From NCBI GenBank assembly GCA_031291645.1, contig JARLIQ010000112.1:46080-110079 (forward strand): a stretch of DNA of 64,000 bases, written 5' to 3'. Below, piece by piece: positions 1-11,479 of this stretch (positions are counted from its first letter, which is position 1; every line of letters starts with the position of its first letter). The stretch is from Caulobacteraceae bacterium. GTDB taxonomy: Bacteria > Pseudomonadota > Alphaproteobacteria > Caulobacterales > Caulobacteraceae. The notes under the pieces are model-generated. The model was not told the DNA's origin and made no database searches. It worked only from the letters and a program-made list of their open reading frames with translations. Both the position numbers and the translations under genes were made by a program.

Positions 1-1
1 G

Positions 2-1384
2 CCGACCAACCACCTCGACATCTTCGCCATCGAGACCCTGGAGGCGGAGCTGGCCTCCAGCCGCGCCGCGGCCCTGATCGTCAGCCATGACCGCGCCTTC
101 CTGGAGCGGACCACCCAGCGCAGCTTCTGGCTGGAGGACCGGCGGATCTGGCGGCTGGACAAGGGATTCGCCGCCTTCGACGCCTGGTCGGCCAAGATCG
201 CCGCCGACCAGGCCGAGTCGCTGCGCCGCCTGAACAAGGCCATCGAGCGCGAGACCTACTGGTTCTACCGCTCGATCACCGCCCAGCGGACCCGCAACGA
301 GGGCCGGGCCCGCGAACTGGCCGCCATGCGCCAGCGCAAGCGCGAGCTGATGCGCGACCAGCGCGGGTCCGTCGCCCTGGCGGTCGAGGCGGGCGCCGCC
401 TCCGGCCAGCGCGTGGTCGAGGCCAAGGGCCTGAGCAAGGCGTTCGGCGAGCGAGTGCTGCTGAAGGGGTTTTCGACCCGTATCCAGCGCGGCGACCGGC
501 TGGCCATCGTCGGGCCGAACGGGGCGGGCAAGACCACCCTGGTCAAGCTGCTGCTCGGCGAGATCGCGGCCGACGCCGGCGAGGTCAGGCTGGGGACCGG
601 CCTGGAGATCGCCTACGTCGACCAGGCCCGCGCCGAGCTGAAGGTCGACATGAGCCTGTGGGAAGCCCTGGCGCCGGGCGGCGGCGACCAGGTGATGGTC
701 CGCGGCAAGCCGCGACACGTGGCCGCCTACGCCCGCGAGTTCCTGTTCCAGGACAGCCAGCTGCGCCAGCCGGTGGCCAGCCTCTCGGGCGGCGAGCGCA
801 ACCGGCTGCTGCTGGCCCGCGCCCTGGCCCAGCCGGCCAACCTCCTGGTGCTCGACGAGCCGACCAACGACCTCGACATGGACACCCTCGACCTCCTGGA
901 GGGGGTGCTGGCCGACTACGAGGGCACCCTGATCCTGGTCAGCCACGACCGCGACTTCATCGACCGGCTGGCGACCTCGACCATCGCGCTCGACGGGACG
1001 GGCCGGATCGTCGAGACCCCCGGCGGCTGGAGCGACTTCGTCAGCCAGAACCCCGGCTTCTTCGACGCCGTGCGCGGGCGCGCCGCCCCATCCAGGGCCG
1101 CGCCGGCCGCCAGGCCCGCGCCGGCGGCGCCCGCCCGCGCGCCGTCCAAGCTGTCGTACAAGGACCAGCGCCGGCTGGAGGAGCTGGACAAGGCCATGCC
1201 GCGGCTCTCCGACGAGATCGTCGCCCTGGAGGCCCGGCTGGAGGACGCCGGCCTCTACGCCCGCGACCCCAAGGCCTTCGACGCCATCATGCAGCGGGTC
1301 ACGGCCGCCCGCGCCGAACTGGGCGCGGCCGAGGAGGAATGGCTGAGCCTGGAGGAAAGGCGCGAGGCCCTGGCCAAGGGCTGA
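2..1384 (+). CDS. ABC-F family ATP-binding protein, 5' truncated by the window
   Basis: Frame open from base 2 (PTNHLDIFAIETLEAEL...), Walker A GPNGAGKTT, signature LSGGERNR, LVLDEPTNDLD; C-terminal coiled coil. Confidence 0.93.
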   Translation, partial: PTNHLDIFAIETLEAELASSRAAALIVSHDRAFLERTTQRSFWLEDRRIWRLDKGFAAFDAWSAKIAADQAESLRRLNKAIERETYWFYRSITAQRTRNEGRARELAAMRQRKRELMRDQRGSVALAVEAGAASGQRVVEAKGLSKAFGERVLLKGFSTRIQRGDRLAIVGPNGAGKTTLVKLLLGEIAADAGEVRLGTGLEIAYVDQARAELKVDMSLWEALAPGGGDQVMVRGKPRHVAAYAREFLFQDSQLRQPVASLSGGERNRLLLARALAQPANLLVLDEPTNDLDMDTLDLLEGVLADYEGTLILVSHDRDFIDRLATSTIALDGTGRIVETPGGWSDFVSQNPGFFDAVRGRAAPSRAAPAARPAPAAPARAPSKLSYKDQRRLEELDKAMPRLSDEIVALEARLEDAGLYARDPKAFDAIMQRVTAARAELGAAEEEWLSLEERREALAKG

Positions 1385-1460
1385 GCCCGTGCGCCGGGGC
1401 TTGCGCAAGACCGCCGCAGCGGTCCTGATGGGCCGGACAAGAGCTTGGGGAGGCTAGGTC

Positions 1461-3722
1461 GTGGTCCGTCGCCTGGCGCTGTTCGGCTGCATCGCCGCGG
1501 CCTTCGTCATCTTCTACGCCAGCGCGCGGACGCCCGACCCCGCGCCCGCCGGCGCGCCGCCGACCGCCTTCTCGGCCGGCCGGGCGATGGCCGACGTGGC
1601 GGCCATGGCGCCGGCGCCCCACCCGATCGGATCGCCCGCCAACCGGCGGGTGCGCGACTATCTGGTCGGCCGGATGCGCGCCCTGGGGCTCAGCCCCCAG
1701 GTGCGGGCCGGGACCGGCGTCAGCGTCTGGACCAACCGGCCCGAGCCCGTGCTGGCCGCCGGCGCGGTCGAGAACCTGGTCGGGGTGCTGCCGGGACGCG
1801 ACCGCAGCCTGCCGGCCCTGGCGCTGATGGCCCACTACGACAGCGTGCCCGGCTCGCCCGGCGCGGCCGACGACGCCACGGGCGTGGCCTCGGCGCTCGA
1901 GATCGTTCGGGCGATCAGGGCCGGGGGCGTGCCGGCGCGCGACGTGATGGTGGTGATCACCGACGGCGAGGAGGCCGGACTCTTGGGCGCGCGGGCCTTC
2001 TTCCGCGACGATCCCCTGGCCGCCCACGTCGGCTTCGTCATCAACATGGAGAGCCGGGGCGGCGGCGGGCGGGCGGCGATGTTCGAGACCGGCGCCGGCG
2101 ACGGCCCGGCCGTCGGCCTCTATCGGCGCACGGCGGCGAGCCCGGACAGCACCTCGCTGTCGGTGTTCGTCTACAAGCACATGCCCAACGACACCGACTT
2201 CTCCGTCGCCAGGGCCAAGGGCCTGCCGGGCTTCAACTACGCCTTCATCGGCCGGCAGTTCGACTACCACTCCCCCTCCTCGACCGTGGCGGCGCTGGAC
2301 CAGGGCTCGGTCCAGCACCTGGGCGAGGAGGTGCTGCCGACGGCGCGGGCGCTGGCCGTCTCGGCCCGCCTGCCCGCGCGAGGGCCGGACGCGGCCTACG
2401 GCGACCTGTTCGGCCTTGTGGTGGTCGCCTACCCGCCCTGGGCCGGCTGGCTGGTGCTGGCGGCGGCGGCGGGCCTGCTCGCGCTCGCGGCGCTGGCGGC
2501 GGGGCGCGTCGGGGCCCTGGGCGCAGGCGGCGTCGCCGTCGGGTTCGGCGCGGGCCTCGTGCTGCTGGTCGGCGGGGCGATCGTCCTCGTGCTCGCGCGC
2601 CTGGCCACCGGCGTGGCGGGCGGCTGGATCGGGTATCGGCCGCTGCTCGCGCGGTTTGCGCTGTTCGAGGCCGGCATGGCGCTCGGCGGCCTTGCGGTCC
2701 TGCTGCTCGTCGCCTGGGCGTCCGCGCGCCTGAAGGCCCGGCTCGCCGGCGCCTGGGTCGGCCTGCTGATCGGCGGCCTGGCCGCGGCGCTCGCGGTCCA
2801 GATCGCGGCGCCCACCATCGGGCCGGCGATCGCCTGGCCGTTGCTGGCGGCGAGCGCGGCCGCGGCCCTCACCCAGGCCGGAACCAGCCGCAGCCGTCCC
2901 GCCTGGATCCTAGCGGCGGTGATCATGACCCTGGCGCTCGCCTGGCTGGGCGGACTGTTCCACAACCTGCTGCAGGGCCTCGACCTGCCGGCGGCGCCGG
3001 CCCTGATCGTCTGGCTCGCCGCCCTCGCGCTCTGGCCCCTGGCCTGGCCGGACGAACCGGACCATGCCGCAAGCCTCGCCCCCGGCCTGGGGGCCCTGGC
3101 CCTCGGCTTTCTGGCGATGGCCTGGCTGCATTTCACCAGTCCCTGGAGCCCGCGCCATCCGAACGCGGTCGAGCCGCTCTACGTGGTCGATGCGGACACC
3201 GGCCGGGCCTGGCGGGTCAGCGCCACCCCGCCCGACGCCTGGATGCGCGCGGTGCTGACGGCGGACAGCGGGGCGCCCGCCGCGCGGCGCCTGCCGACCT
3301 TCCCCGAGCCGCTGGCGGCCGCCCCGGCGCGCCCGGTCCAGGCCCCTGCGCCGGCGATCGTCCTGCAGCGCGCCGCCGACGGTCTCGTCAGCCTCAGCGT
3401 CACCCCGGCGCCCGGCGCGGACCGGCTGCGGCTGGACCTGCGCAGCGCCACGCCGCTCGCGGCCGTGAGCTTCGAGGGCCAGCCCGCGGCCATCCTGGGC
3501 CGGCCGGGCCAATGGAGCCACCTTACCTGGTCGGGCCAGGCCCGGACCTTCGTCGTCCGTTTCCGGCCGTCCGCGCCCGGCGGCCTCGACATCGCCTACG
3601 CCGAGCAGTTCCCCGCCTGGCCGGCCACCGCCAGGCCCTTGCCGCCCCTGCCGGCGAACGACATGGCCTGGGACCGCGCCGGGGACACGATGGCAGCCGG
3701 AACCGAACGCCTGTCCTGGTGA
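1461..3722 (+). CDS. M28 family (aminopeptidase-like) membrane metallopeptidase
   Basis: LMAHYDSVPGSPGAADDATGVASALEI and DGEEAGLLGA metal-site motifs, then multiple hydrophobic segments. Confidence 0.88.
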   Translation: MVRRLALFGCIAAAFVIFYASARTPDPAPAGAPPTAFSAGRAMADVAAMAPAPHPIGSPANRRVRDYLVGRMRALGLSPQVRAGTGVSVWTNRPEPVLAAGAVENLVGVLPGRDRSLPALALMAHYDSVPGSPGAADDATGVASALEIVRAIRAGGVPARDVMVVITDGEEAGLLGARAFFRDDPLAAHVGFVINMESRGGGGRAAMFETGAGDGPAVGLYRRTAASPDSTSLSVFVYKHMPNDTDFSVARAKGLPGFNYAFIGRQFDYHSPSSTVAALDQGSVQHLGEEVLPTARALAVSARLPARGPDAAYGDLFGLVVVAYPPWAGWLVLAAAAGLLALAALAAGRVGALGAGGVAVGFGAGLVLLVGGAIVLVLARLATGVAGGWIGYRPLLARFALFEAGMALGGLAVLLLVAWASARLKARLAGAWVGLLIGGLAAALAVQIAAPTIGPAIAWPLLAASAAAALTQAGTSRSRPAWILAAVIMTLALAWLGGLFHNLLQGLDLPAAPALIVWLAALALWPLAWPDEPDHAASLAPGLGALALGFLAMAWLHFTSPWSPRHPNAVEPLYVVDADTGRAWRVSATPPDAWMRAVLTADSGAPAARRLPTFPEPLAAAPARPVQAPAPAIVLQRAADGLVSLSVTPAPGADRLRLDLRSATPLAAVSFEGQPAAILGRPGQWSHLTWSGQARTFVVRFRPSAPGGLDIAYAEQFPAWPATARPLPPLPANDMAWDRAGDTMAAGTERLSW

Positions 3723-3755
3723 AGCCGGCGCTTGGCGAAAGCCTTGCCGGCGCCT

Positions 3756-3805
3756 GGAGCACGTCAGGCGAAAGTGTAGGCGGTTTCGCCGCCCGAACGT
3801 GCTCC
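3756..3805. repeat. Hairpin repeat element A
   Basis: GGAGCACGT / ACGTGCTCC outer arms (9 bp perfect) and GGCGAAA / TTTCGCC inner arms (7 bp perfect). Confidence 0.8.
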
Positions 3806-3817
3806 AAGCGTGAGATT

Positions 3818-3869
3818 TAGAGCCCTTTTAGACGGGTCAGATGATTCCATCTGACCCTAAAGGGCTCTA
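3818..3869. repeat. Hairpin repeat element B, adjacent to A
   Basis: TAGAGCCCTTT / AAAGGGCTCTA outer arms (11 bp) and GGGTCAGATG / CATCTGACCC inner arms (10 bp), 4-nt loop. Confidence 0.85.
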
Positions 3870-3903
3870 GGTTGCGCTCGCGACTGGGGTTCGGGAGGGT
3901 GGC

Positions 3904-4908
3904 TTGAAGCGGTTTGGTCTGATCGTGGCGACGCTGGCGCTGGCGCTCGCCGCCTGTTCGCCGGCCAAGAAGGCCGCGGCCCCGGAAGGCGGCCCGACGC
4001 CCATCAAGTTCGCCACCGACTGGCGGGCCGAGGCCGAGCAGGGCGGCTACTACGAGGCGCTGGCGACCGGCGAGTACAAGAAGCGCGGCCTGGACGTGCA
4101 GATCATCCAGGGCGGCCCGGCCGTCGACGTGCCCCAGCTCTTGGCCACCGGCGCGATCGACATGGGCATCGGCTCGAACGGCTTCATCTCGCTGAACATC
4201 GCCAAGGCCCAGGCGCCGATCACCGCGGTGATGGCGGCCATGCAGAGCGACCCCCAGGTGCTGATCGCCCACCCCGACCAGGGCATCCGCTCGATCGCCG
4301 ACATGAGGGGCCGGCCGATCCTTCTGTCCGACGCCTCGATCACCGGCATCTGGGTGTGGCTGAAGGCCAAGTACGGCTTCACCGACGACCAGGTGCGCAA
4401 GTACGACTTCTCGGACGCGCCCTTCCTGGCCGACAAGCGGGTGATCCAGCAGGGCTATCTGACCAGCGAGCCCTACACGATCGAGAAGGCCAGCGGGATC
4501 AAGCCGGCGGTCTTCCTCCTGGCCGACGAGGGCTATCCCGGCTACGCCAGCCTGGTCCTGGCGCGCAACGACCTGATCGCGTCCAACCCGGCGGCGGTGA
4601 AGGCCTTCGTCGAGGCCAGCGCGGCGGGCTGGAAGGCCTATCTCTACGGCGACCCCAAGCCCGGCGACGCCCTGATGCTGAAGGACAATCCGGAGATGAC
4701 CCAGGACCTGCTGGACCAGGCCAGGGCCAAGATGCGCGAAAAGGGCATCGTGCTGTCCGGCGACGCCACCACCCAGGGCATAGGCGCGATGACCGACGCG
4801 CGCTGGGCCAGCTTCTTCCAGATGGCCTCCAGCCACGGCCTCTACCCCAAGGACCTGGACTACAAGCGCGCCTATACGCTCCGGTTCCTGCCGACCGGCG
4901 CGAAGTAG
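3904..4908 (+). CDS. ABC transporter substrate-binding lipoprotein (NMT1/SsuA-like)
   Basis: TTG start; lipobox LALAACS; IKFATDWRAEAEQGGYYEALATGEYKKRGLDVQII typical of this family. Confidence 0.87.
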   Translation: MKRFGLIVATLALALAACSPAKKAAAPEGGPTPIKFATDWRAEAEQGGYYEALATGEYKKRGLDVQIIQGGPAVDVPQLLATGAIDMGIGSNGFISLNIAKAQAPITAVMAAMQSDPQVLIAHPDQGIRSIADMRGRPILLSDASITGIWVWLKAKYGFTDDQVRKYDFSDAPFLADKRVIQQGYLTSEPYTIEKASGIKPAVFLLADEGYPGYASLVLARNDLIASNPAAVKAFVEASAAGWKAYLYGDPKPGDALMLKDNPEMTQDLLDQARAKMREKGIVLSGDATTQGIGAMTDARWASFFQMASSHGLYPKDLDYKRAYTLRFLPTGAK

Positions 4909-4916
4909 GCGCCGCC

Positions 4917-5660
4917 TTGGCCCCGCCCATCGCCGAGCTTTCCGCCGTCGAGGTCGACTATCCGCGCGGGCGGGCGCTGGGGCCGTTCGACCTCAGCCTC
5001 GAGCCGGGCGAGATCGTCGCCCTGGTCGGCCCGTCGGGCTGCGGCAAGTCGACGGCGCTGCGCCTGCTGGCCGGGCTGGAGCAGCCGACGCGCGGCCAGG
5101 TGCGCCGGGCCTCCGCGCCCGGCGAGACGGCGGTGGTGTTCCAGAGCCCGACCCTGATGCCCTGGGCCAGCGCCATCGAGAACGTCGCCCTGCCGCTCGA
5201 ACTGGCCCGCACGCCCCAAGCCGCGGCGCGCGCGCGGGCGGCCGAGGCGCTGACGCGGGTCAGGCTGAAGGGGGTCGAGGCGGCCAAGCCGGCGCAGCTC
5301 TCGGGCGGCATGGCCATGCGCGTCTCCCTGGCCCGCGCCCTGGTCACCGCGCCCAAGCTGCTGCTGCTGGACGAGCCCTTCGCCGCCCTGGACGAGATCA
5401 CCCGCCGGGCCCTGGCCGAGGACGTCCACCGATTGTGGGACCGCTCGCGGCCGGCGATCGTCTTCGTCACCCACAATGTCGAGGAGGCGGTCTACATGGC
5501 CGACCGCACCATCGTCATGACCCCGGGGCCCGGCCGCGCGGCCGGCGAGACCCGGATGGAGGCCCCCCTGCCCAGGCCCGAGGGCTTCCGCACCACCGCG
5601 GCCTTCCGCGACGCGGCGGAGGCGGTCTCCCGCGCCCTCGATGCGGCGATGACCGCATGA
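4917..5660 (+). CDS. ABC transporter ATP-binding protein (SsuB/TauB-like)
   Basis: GPSGCGKST, LSGGMAMRVSLARAL, LLLDEPFAALDE; probable TTG start just after the preceding stop. Confidence 0.9.
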   Translation: MAPPIAELSAVEVDYPRGRALGPFDLSLEPGEIVALVGPSGCGKSTALRLLAGLEQPTRGQVRRASAPGETAVVFQSPTLMPWASAIENVALPLELARTPQAAARARAAEALTRVRLKGVEAAKPAQLSGGMAMRVSLARALVTAPKLLLLDEPFAALDEITRRALAEDVHRLWDRSRPAIVFVTHNVEEAVYMADRTIVMTPGPGRAAGETRMEAPLPRPEGFRTTAAFRDAAEAVSRALDAAMTA

Positions 5661-6424
5661 GGCGGCTCGCCGCGATCGCCGCGCCGGTCGTCTTCGTGAT
5701 CCTGCTGCTGGCCGGCTGGGAGGTCGCCTGCCGCGCCCTCGCCGTGCCCAGCTACCGCCTGCCGACGCCCAGCGACATCGCCGTGGCCGCGGTCCAGAAC
5801 CTGCCGCTCCTGGCCTCCAGCGCCTGGAACACCCTGTCGACCGCCCTCTTGGCCCTGGTCTGGGCCAGCGTCTTCGCCTGCGCCCTGGCCCTGGTGGTGG
5901 CGATCAACCCGCTGATCGAGCGGGCGGTCCAGCCGGTGGTCACCACCTTGCAGGTCACCCCGATCGTGGCCATCGCGCCCCTGGTCACCATCTGGGCCGG
6001 GCTCGACCATCCCGAGCGGGCGATCCTGGTCCTGGCCGTGGTGGTGGCCTTCTTCCCGATCTTCTCCGGCGCCCTGACCGGCCTGAAGAGCGCCGACCCG
6101 GACCTGGAGCGGCTGTTCGACCTCTATGGCGCCAGCCGGCTGCAGCGCCTTTTGCGCCTGCGGCTGCCCTCGGCGGTCCCCTTCCTGCTGGAGGGACACA
6201 AGGTCGCGGCGGGCCTGGCCCTGGTGGGCGCGGTGGTGGCCGAGTTCGTCGCCGGCAGCGGCGGCGCGCAGGGCCTGGCCTGGCGCATCCTGGAGGCCCA
6301 GCACCGGCTGGAGACGGCCAAGATGTTCGGCGCCCTGGTGGTGCTGGCGGCCATGGGGGTGGCCCTCTACGCGGCGATGCAAGCGGCCGAGCAGGCGATC
6401 CTGCGTCGCTGGCGGGGCCGTTAG
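5657..6424 (+). CDS. ABC transporter permease (SsuC-like)
   Basis: ATGA overlap with the upstream ATPase gene; hydrophobic; EAA-like loop (RLPSAVPFLLEGHKVAAGLALVGAVVAEF). Confidence 0.88.
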   Translation: MRRLAAIAAPVVFVILLLAGWEVACRALAVPSYRLPTPSDIAVAAVQNLPLLASSAWNTLSTALLALVWASVFACALALVVAINPLIERAVQPVVTTLQVTPIVAIAPLVTIWAGLDHPERAILVLAVVVAFFPIFSGALTGLKSADPDLERLFDLYGASRLQRLLRLRLPSAVPFLLEGHKVAAGLALVGAVVAEFVAGSGGAQGLAWRILEAQHRLETAKMFGALVVLAAMGVALYAAMQAAEQAILRRWRGR

Positions 6425-6490
6425 GCGCGGGTTAAGCCCGTAAAGCTAAGCCTAGGCGGACCCTTCGACCGGAGTCGCCTCGGAGCCGCC

Positions 6491-6898
6491 ATGCGCCGAC
6501 CCGCCGTCCTTGCCGCCATCGCCGCCGCCGCAGCCTGGACGGGTGTGGCTTGGGCGGGCGTGGCCTGGGGCGCCCCCGACGCCCAGACGCCGGACGGCGC
6601 GCAGCCCACGCATTTCCTCTCCTGGCCCGGCAAGTCCGGCGCCCAGGCCGCCCCTGCGCCGGCCAGCCCCGCCCACGCCGCCGCGCCGGCCGGCCGGCTG
6701 ACCCTGTCGCGCCAGTTCTTCGCCGGCGGCGGCGACCTGGCCGCCGCGCCCGCGCCGCTCGATCCGCGTCCGGTGCCGGGCACGCAGGCCGCCACCTCCA
6801 CCGACAACACCGCCACCAACCGCGCCCGCCAGAACGATATCCTGACCGCCGACAGCGCGGCCGACGGTCCCGTCGGCGGCGCGGAAGCTCCGAATTGA
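6491..6898 (+). CDS. hypothetical protein with signal peptide
   Basis: 135 aa ORF with hydrophobic N-terminus, just upstream of the DUF2336 gene. Confidence 0.6.
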   Translation: MRRPAVLAAIAAAAAWTGVAWAGVAWGAPDAQTPDGAQPTHFLSWPGKSGAQAAPAPASPAHAAAPAGRLTLSRQFFAGGGDLAAAPAPLDPRPVPGTQAATSTDNTATNRARQNDILTADSAADGPVGGAEAPN

Positions 6899-6903
6899 CC
6901 GCG

Positions 6904-7995
6904 ATGGCCGAAAGCAAGATCAACGACCTGATGAAGCTCGCGCGCGAGCCGTCCAGCGAGCGGCGACGCGAACTTCTGCGCGAAGTCACCGACATGTTCT
7001 TCGCCGCCCCGCCCCAGCGCACCGGCGAGATGGCGCTGTTCGACGACGTGCTCAGCCAGCTCTCCGGCGAGATGGAGGAGGCGGTGCGCGCCGAGCTGTC
7101 CCAGCGGATGGCCGACGCCGCCCAGCCGCCGCGCCGGCTGCTGGCCGACCTGGCGCTCGACAGCCTCGCCGTGGCCGAGCCGGTGCTGACCCGCTCGCGC
7201 GCCCTGACCGAGGACGACCTGCTGCGCGTCGCCCGCACCCGCGACCAGGGCCACCTGCGCGCCATCAGCCGGCGCGCGAACGTGCCCGAGGCGGTTTCCG
7301 ACGCCATCGTCGAGCGCGGCGACGACGACACCCTCTCGGTTCTGCTGCGCAACGAACACGCCTCGCTGTCGCGCGCCGCCCACGAGGCCGCCGTCGACCG
7401 CGCCGTGGCGAACCCGGCCCTGCACCAGGCGGTGGTCGATCGGCAGTCGCTGCCGATGGACCTGCTGAACGAGATGTATTTCGTGGTCGAGGCCCGGCTG
7501 CGCGACCGCATCCTGGAGAAGAACGCCGCGGTCGACCCCGCCGCCCTGGAAGCGGCCCTGGCCGCCGGGCGCAAGCGGGTCGCGGCCCGCGACGGGGCCC
7601 TGCCGGCCGACTACGCCGAGGCCGAGGCCGAGGTGCGCGAGATGAAGACCCGCGGCGGCGTCGGGCCGACCATGCTGGCCTCGTTCCTGCGCAACGGCGA
7701 GACCACCAAGTTCCTGGTCGCCCTGGCCGAGCTGGCCGACATCGACTTCCACACCGCCCGCCGCATCCTGGAGCGGCGCGAGCTGGACGCCCTGGCCATC
7801 GTCTGCAAGGCGGCCGACTTCGACCGCTCGCTGTTCCTCACCTTCGCGGTGCTGGTGCTCGGGCGCGAGGCCGAGGCCATGGGCCGGGCGCGCGAATACG
7901 GCCAGATCTATTCGGACCTGCCGCGCGACGCGGCCTGCCGCACCATCCGCTTCTGGCGCATGCGCCGCCAGATCGGCGACGTCGCGGCGGCCTAG
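6904..7995 (+). CDS. DUF2336 domain-containing protein
   Basis: MAESKINDLMKLAREPSSERRRELLREVTDMFF N-terminus characteristic of alphaproteobacterial DUF2336 proteins. Confidence 0.8.
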   Translation: MAESKINDLMKLAREPSSERRRELLREVTDMFFAAPPQRTGEMALFDDVLSQLSGEMEEAVRAELSQRMADAAQPPRRLLADLALDSLAVAEPVLTRSRALTEDDLLRVARTRDQGHLRAISRRANVPEAVSDAIVERGDDDTLSVLLRNEHASLSRAAHEAAVDRAVANPALHQAVVDRQSLPMDLLNEMYFVVEARLRDRILEKNAAVDPAALEAALAAGRKRVAARDGALPADYAEAEAEVREMKTRGGVGPTMLASFLRNGETTKFLVALAELADIDFHTARRILERRELDALAIVCKAADFDRSLFLTFAVLVLGREAEAMGRAREYGQIYSDLPRDAACRTIRFWRMRRQIGDVAAA

Positions 7996-8004
7996 GCTCT
8001 AATT

Positions 8005-9369
8005 CTAATTTTGGGTCGAGCGGACGCGCATCCGCTCCAGCCCCCGCGCGGCCTGGTCGGTCAGGCTGCGCAACCCGTGCTCGGCGAACACGTCCAGCGC
8101 CGCCGAGAGCGCCAGGCCCGCCGCCGCCGCGCCGTCGCGGCCGGTGATCGCCGCCCGGGCCTCGCAGATCTGGGCGAAACTCAGCTGGCGCACGGCCCAG
8201 CCCACCGGGTCCTTGGCCGAATTGGCCAGGGTCAGCTCCACCCGCAGCGAGGCTTCCGCGTCGTCCAGGCTTTCGAGGTCCGCCGTCAGCTCGGCCCGGC
8301 GCACCAGGCACAGCACCCGTCCGTGCGCCGCCTGGGCCCGCAGCGGCAGGATCGCCTGTTCGGACAGCACCAGCAGGGCGCGGTCGTAGCAGGCCAGCGC
8401 CTGCTCGAAGGCTCGCACCGCGTCGCCCGCCTCGCCCAGCGCTTGCAGGGCGCCGGCCAGGGCCAGCTCGGCCCGCGCCCAGTCCATCGGGCTGTGGGCC
8501 CGCGTGACCTGTTCGAGCACCGCCACCAGGCCGTTCACCGCCTCGGCGATCTCGGCGACCTCGCCCTCCAGTTCGCCGAGCGCCGCGCGCGTCTGGCCGT
8601 AGGCGATCGACACCCGCGCCCAGGTCAGGGGTTCGTAGGCCGCGTCCAGTCCCTCGCCGGCCTGGCTCAGGCCGTCCAGCGCCATGCGCAGCAGCAGCGG
8701 GTCCTTCAGCCGGGTCCCGCAGGCGGCCAGCATCTCGGCCCGGTCGACCCGCACGCCGGCCGCCAGGAGCTTGCCCGCGCCGCCGCGCCGGGCGTGGACG
8801 TCGAGCGCCCTGATCGGGGCGTCGAACCGCGCCGCGGCGCGCAGGGCCGTCTCGCGGTCGCCGGACGCCATGGCCTGGCGCGCCTCGACCACCGCCCGGC
8901 CGGCCGCGGCCAGCACGCCCGGCAGGGCCGCGCCGCCGCTCTTGACCGCCTCGATCAGGGCGAAGTCGGCCGCCGCGTTCAGGCCCAGGTCGCCGAACAG
9001 CTCGGCCCCGACCAGGGCGGCCAGCGCCTGCTCGTAGCGCGCCCCGGCCCAGCGCTGCGGACGCGCCTCGCGCCCGAGGCCGTCCGCGGCCTGCTCGGCG
9101 TAGGCGGCCGCCTTGCGCAGGGCGCCCGGGTCGGCCGTGCGGCGGGCGAGTTCGCGCCAGACGAAGGCCGCTTCGAGCTGGCGCTGCGGCCGGTCCTTGG
9201 CGCTGATCCGCCCGGCGGCGACGTCGGCCGCCTTGGCCTCTGCGCGCAGCAGGTCCAGTTCCAGAAGTTCGAGCAGGGCCCCGTCGCCGCCGGTCAGCCC
9301 GTCCTGGAATGCACCGGGAACCCCCGCGCCGCCAAACCACCGACGCAACTCTCGGCCGAATTCGAACAT
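8005..9369 (-). CDS. hypothetical TPR-like repeat protein
   Basis: Ala-rich helical repeats; start at MFEFGRELRRWFGG chosen over the upstream Met. Confidence 0.65.
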   Translation of the reverse strand: MFEFGRELRRWFGGAGVPGAFQDGLTGGDGALLELLELDLLRAEAKAADVAAGRISAKDRPQRQLEAAFVWRELARRTADPGALRKAAAYAEQAADGLGREARPQRWAGARYEQALAALVGAELFGDLGLNAAADFALIEAVKSGGAALPGVLAAAGRAVVEARQAMASGDRETALRAAARFDAPIRALDVHARRGGAGKLLAAGVRVDRAEMLAACGTRLKDPLLLRMALDGLSQAGEGLDAAYEPLTWARVSIAYGQTRAALGELEGEVAEIAEAVNGLVAVLEQVTRAHSPMDWARAELALAGALQALGEAGDAVRAFEQALACYDRALLVLSEQAILPLRAQAAHGRVLCLVRRAELTADLESLDDAEASLRVELTLANSAKDPVGWAVRQLSFAQICEARAAITGRDGAAAAGLALSAALDVFAEHGLRSLTDQAARGLERMRVRSTQN

Positions 9370-9459
9370 GGGATGACGGCTCCGAGGGGAATTGCGTCCC
9401 AACCCGGAACAACCCGGCGGCGCTTCCCTTGGAACCCAGCAAAGCCGGAGCCAGAGTGT

Positions 9460-9474
9460 TTAACAAGAGATTAA
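9460..9474. promoter_or_regulatory. CtrA-type site TTAA-N7-TTAA
   Basis: TTAACAAGAGATTAA in the intergenic region between divergent genes. Confidence 0.5.
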
Positions 9475-9623
9475 TCTAAACATATGGTTAATGCCGATCG
9501 CCGGCCCAATCGGCGCCGCCCTTCCGCCACGACACCCTTGATCCGCGCCCGCGAACTGCTCACGCTTCGGCCCGACCTCCGCCGGCGGCGAGCGGACGGG
9601 CGGCGATCAGGGGCGGGACCAGG

Positions 9624-11438
<1,815 letters not shown>

Positions 11439-11479
11439 GGGCCGGCTGGATAGATGCCCCTTCCCTCCCCCGCGCCCGC

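Noticed and set aside
1445-3820. 791-aa plus-strand ORF overlapping the M28 peptidase
   Set aside because: Out-of-frame Arg/Gly/Pro-rich translation; the peptidase frame has metal-site motifs and TM segments
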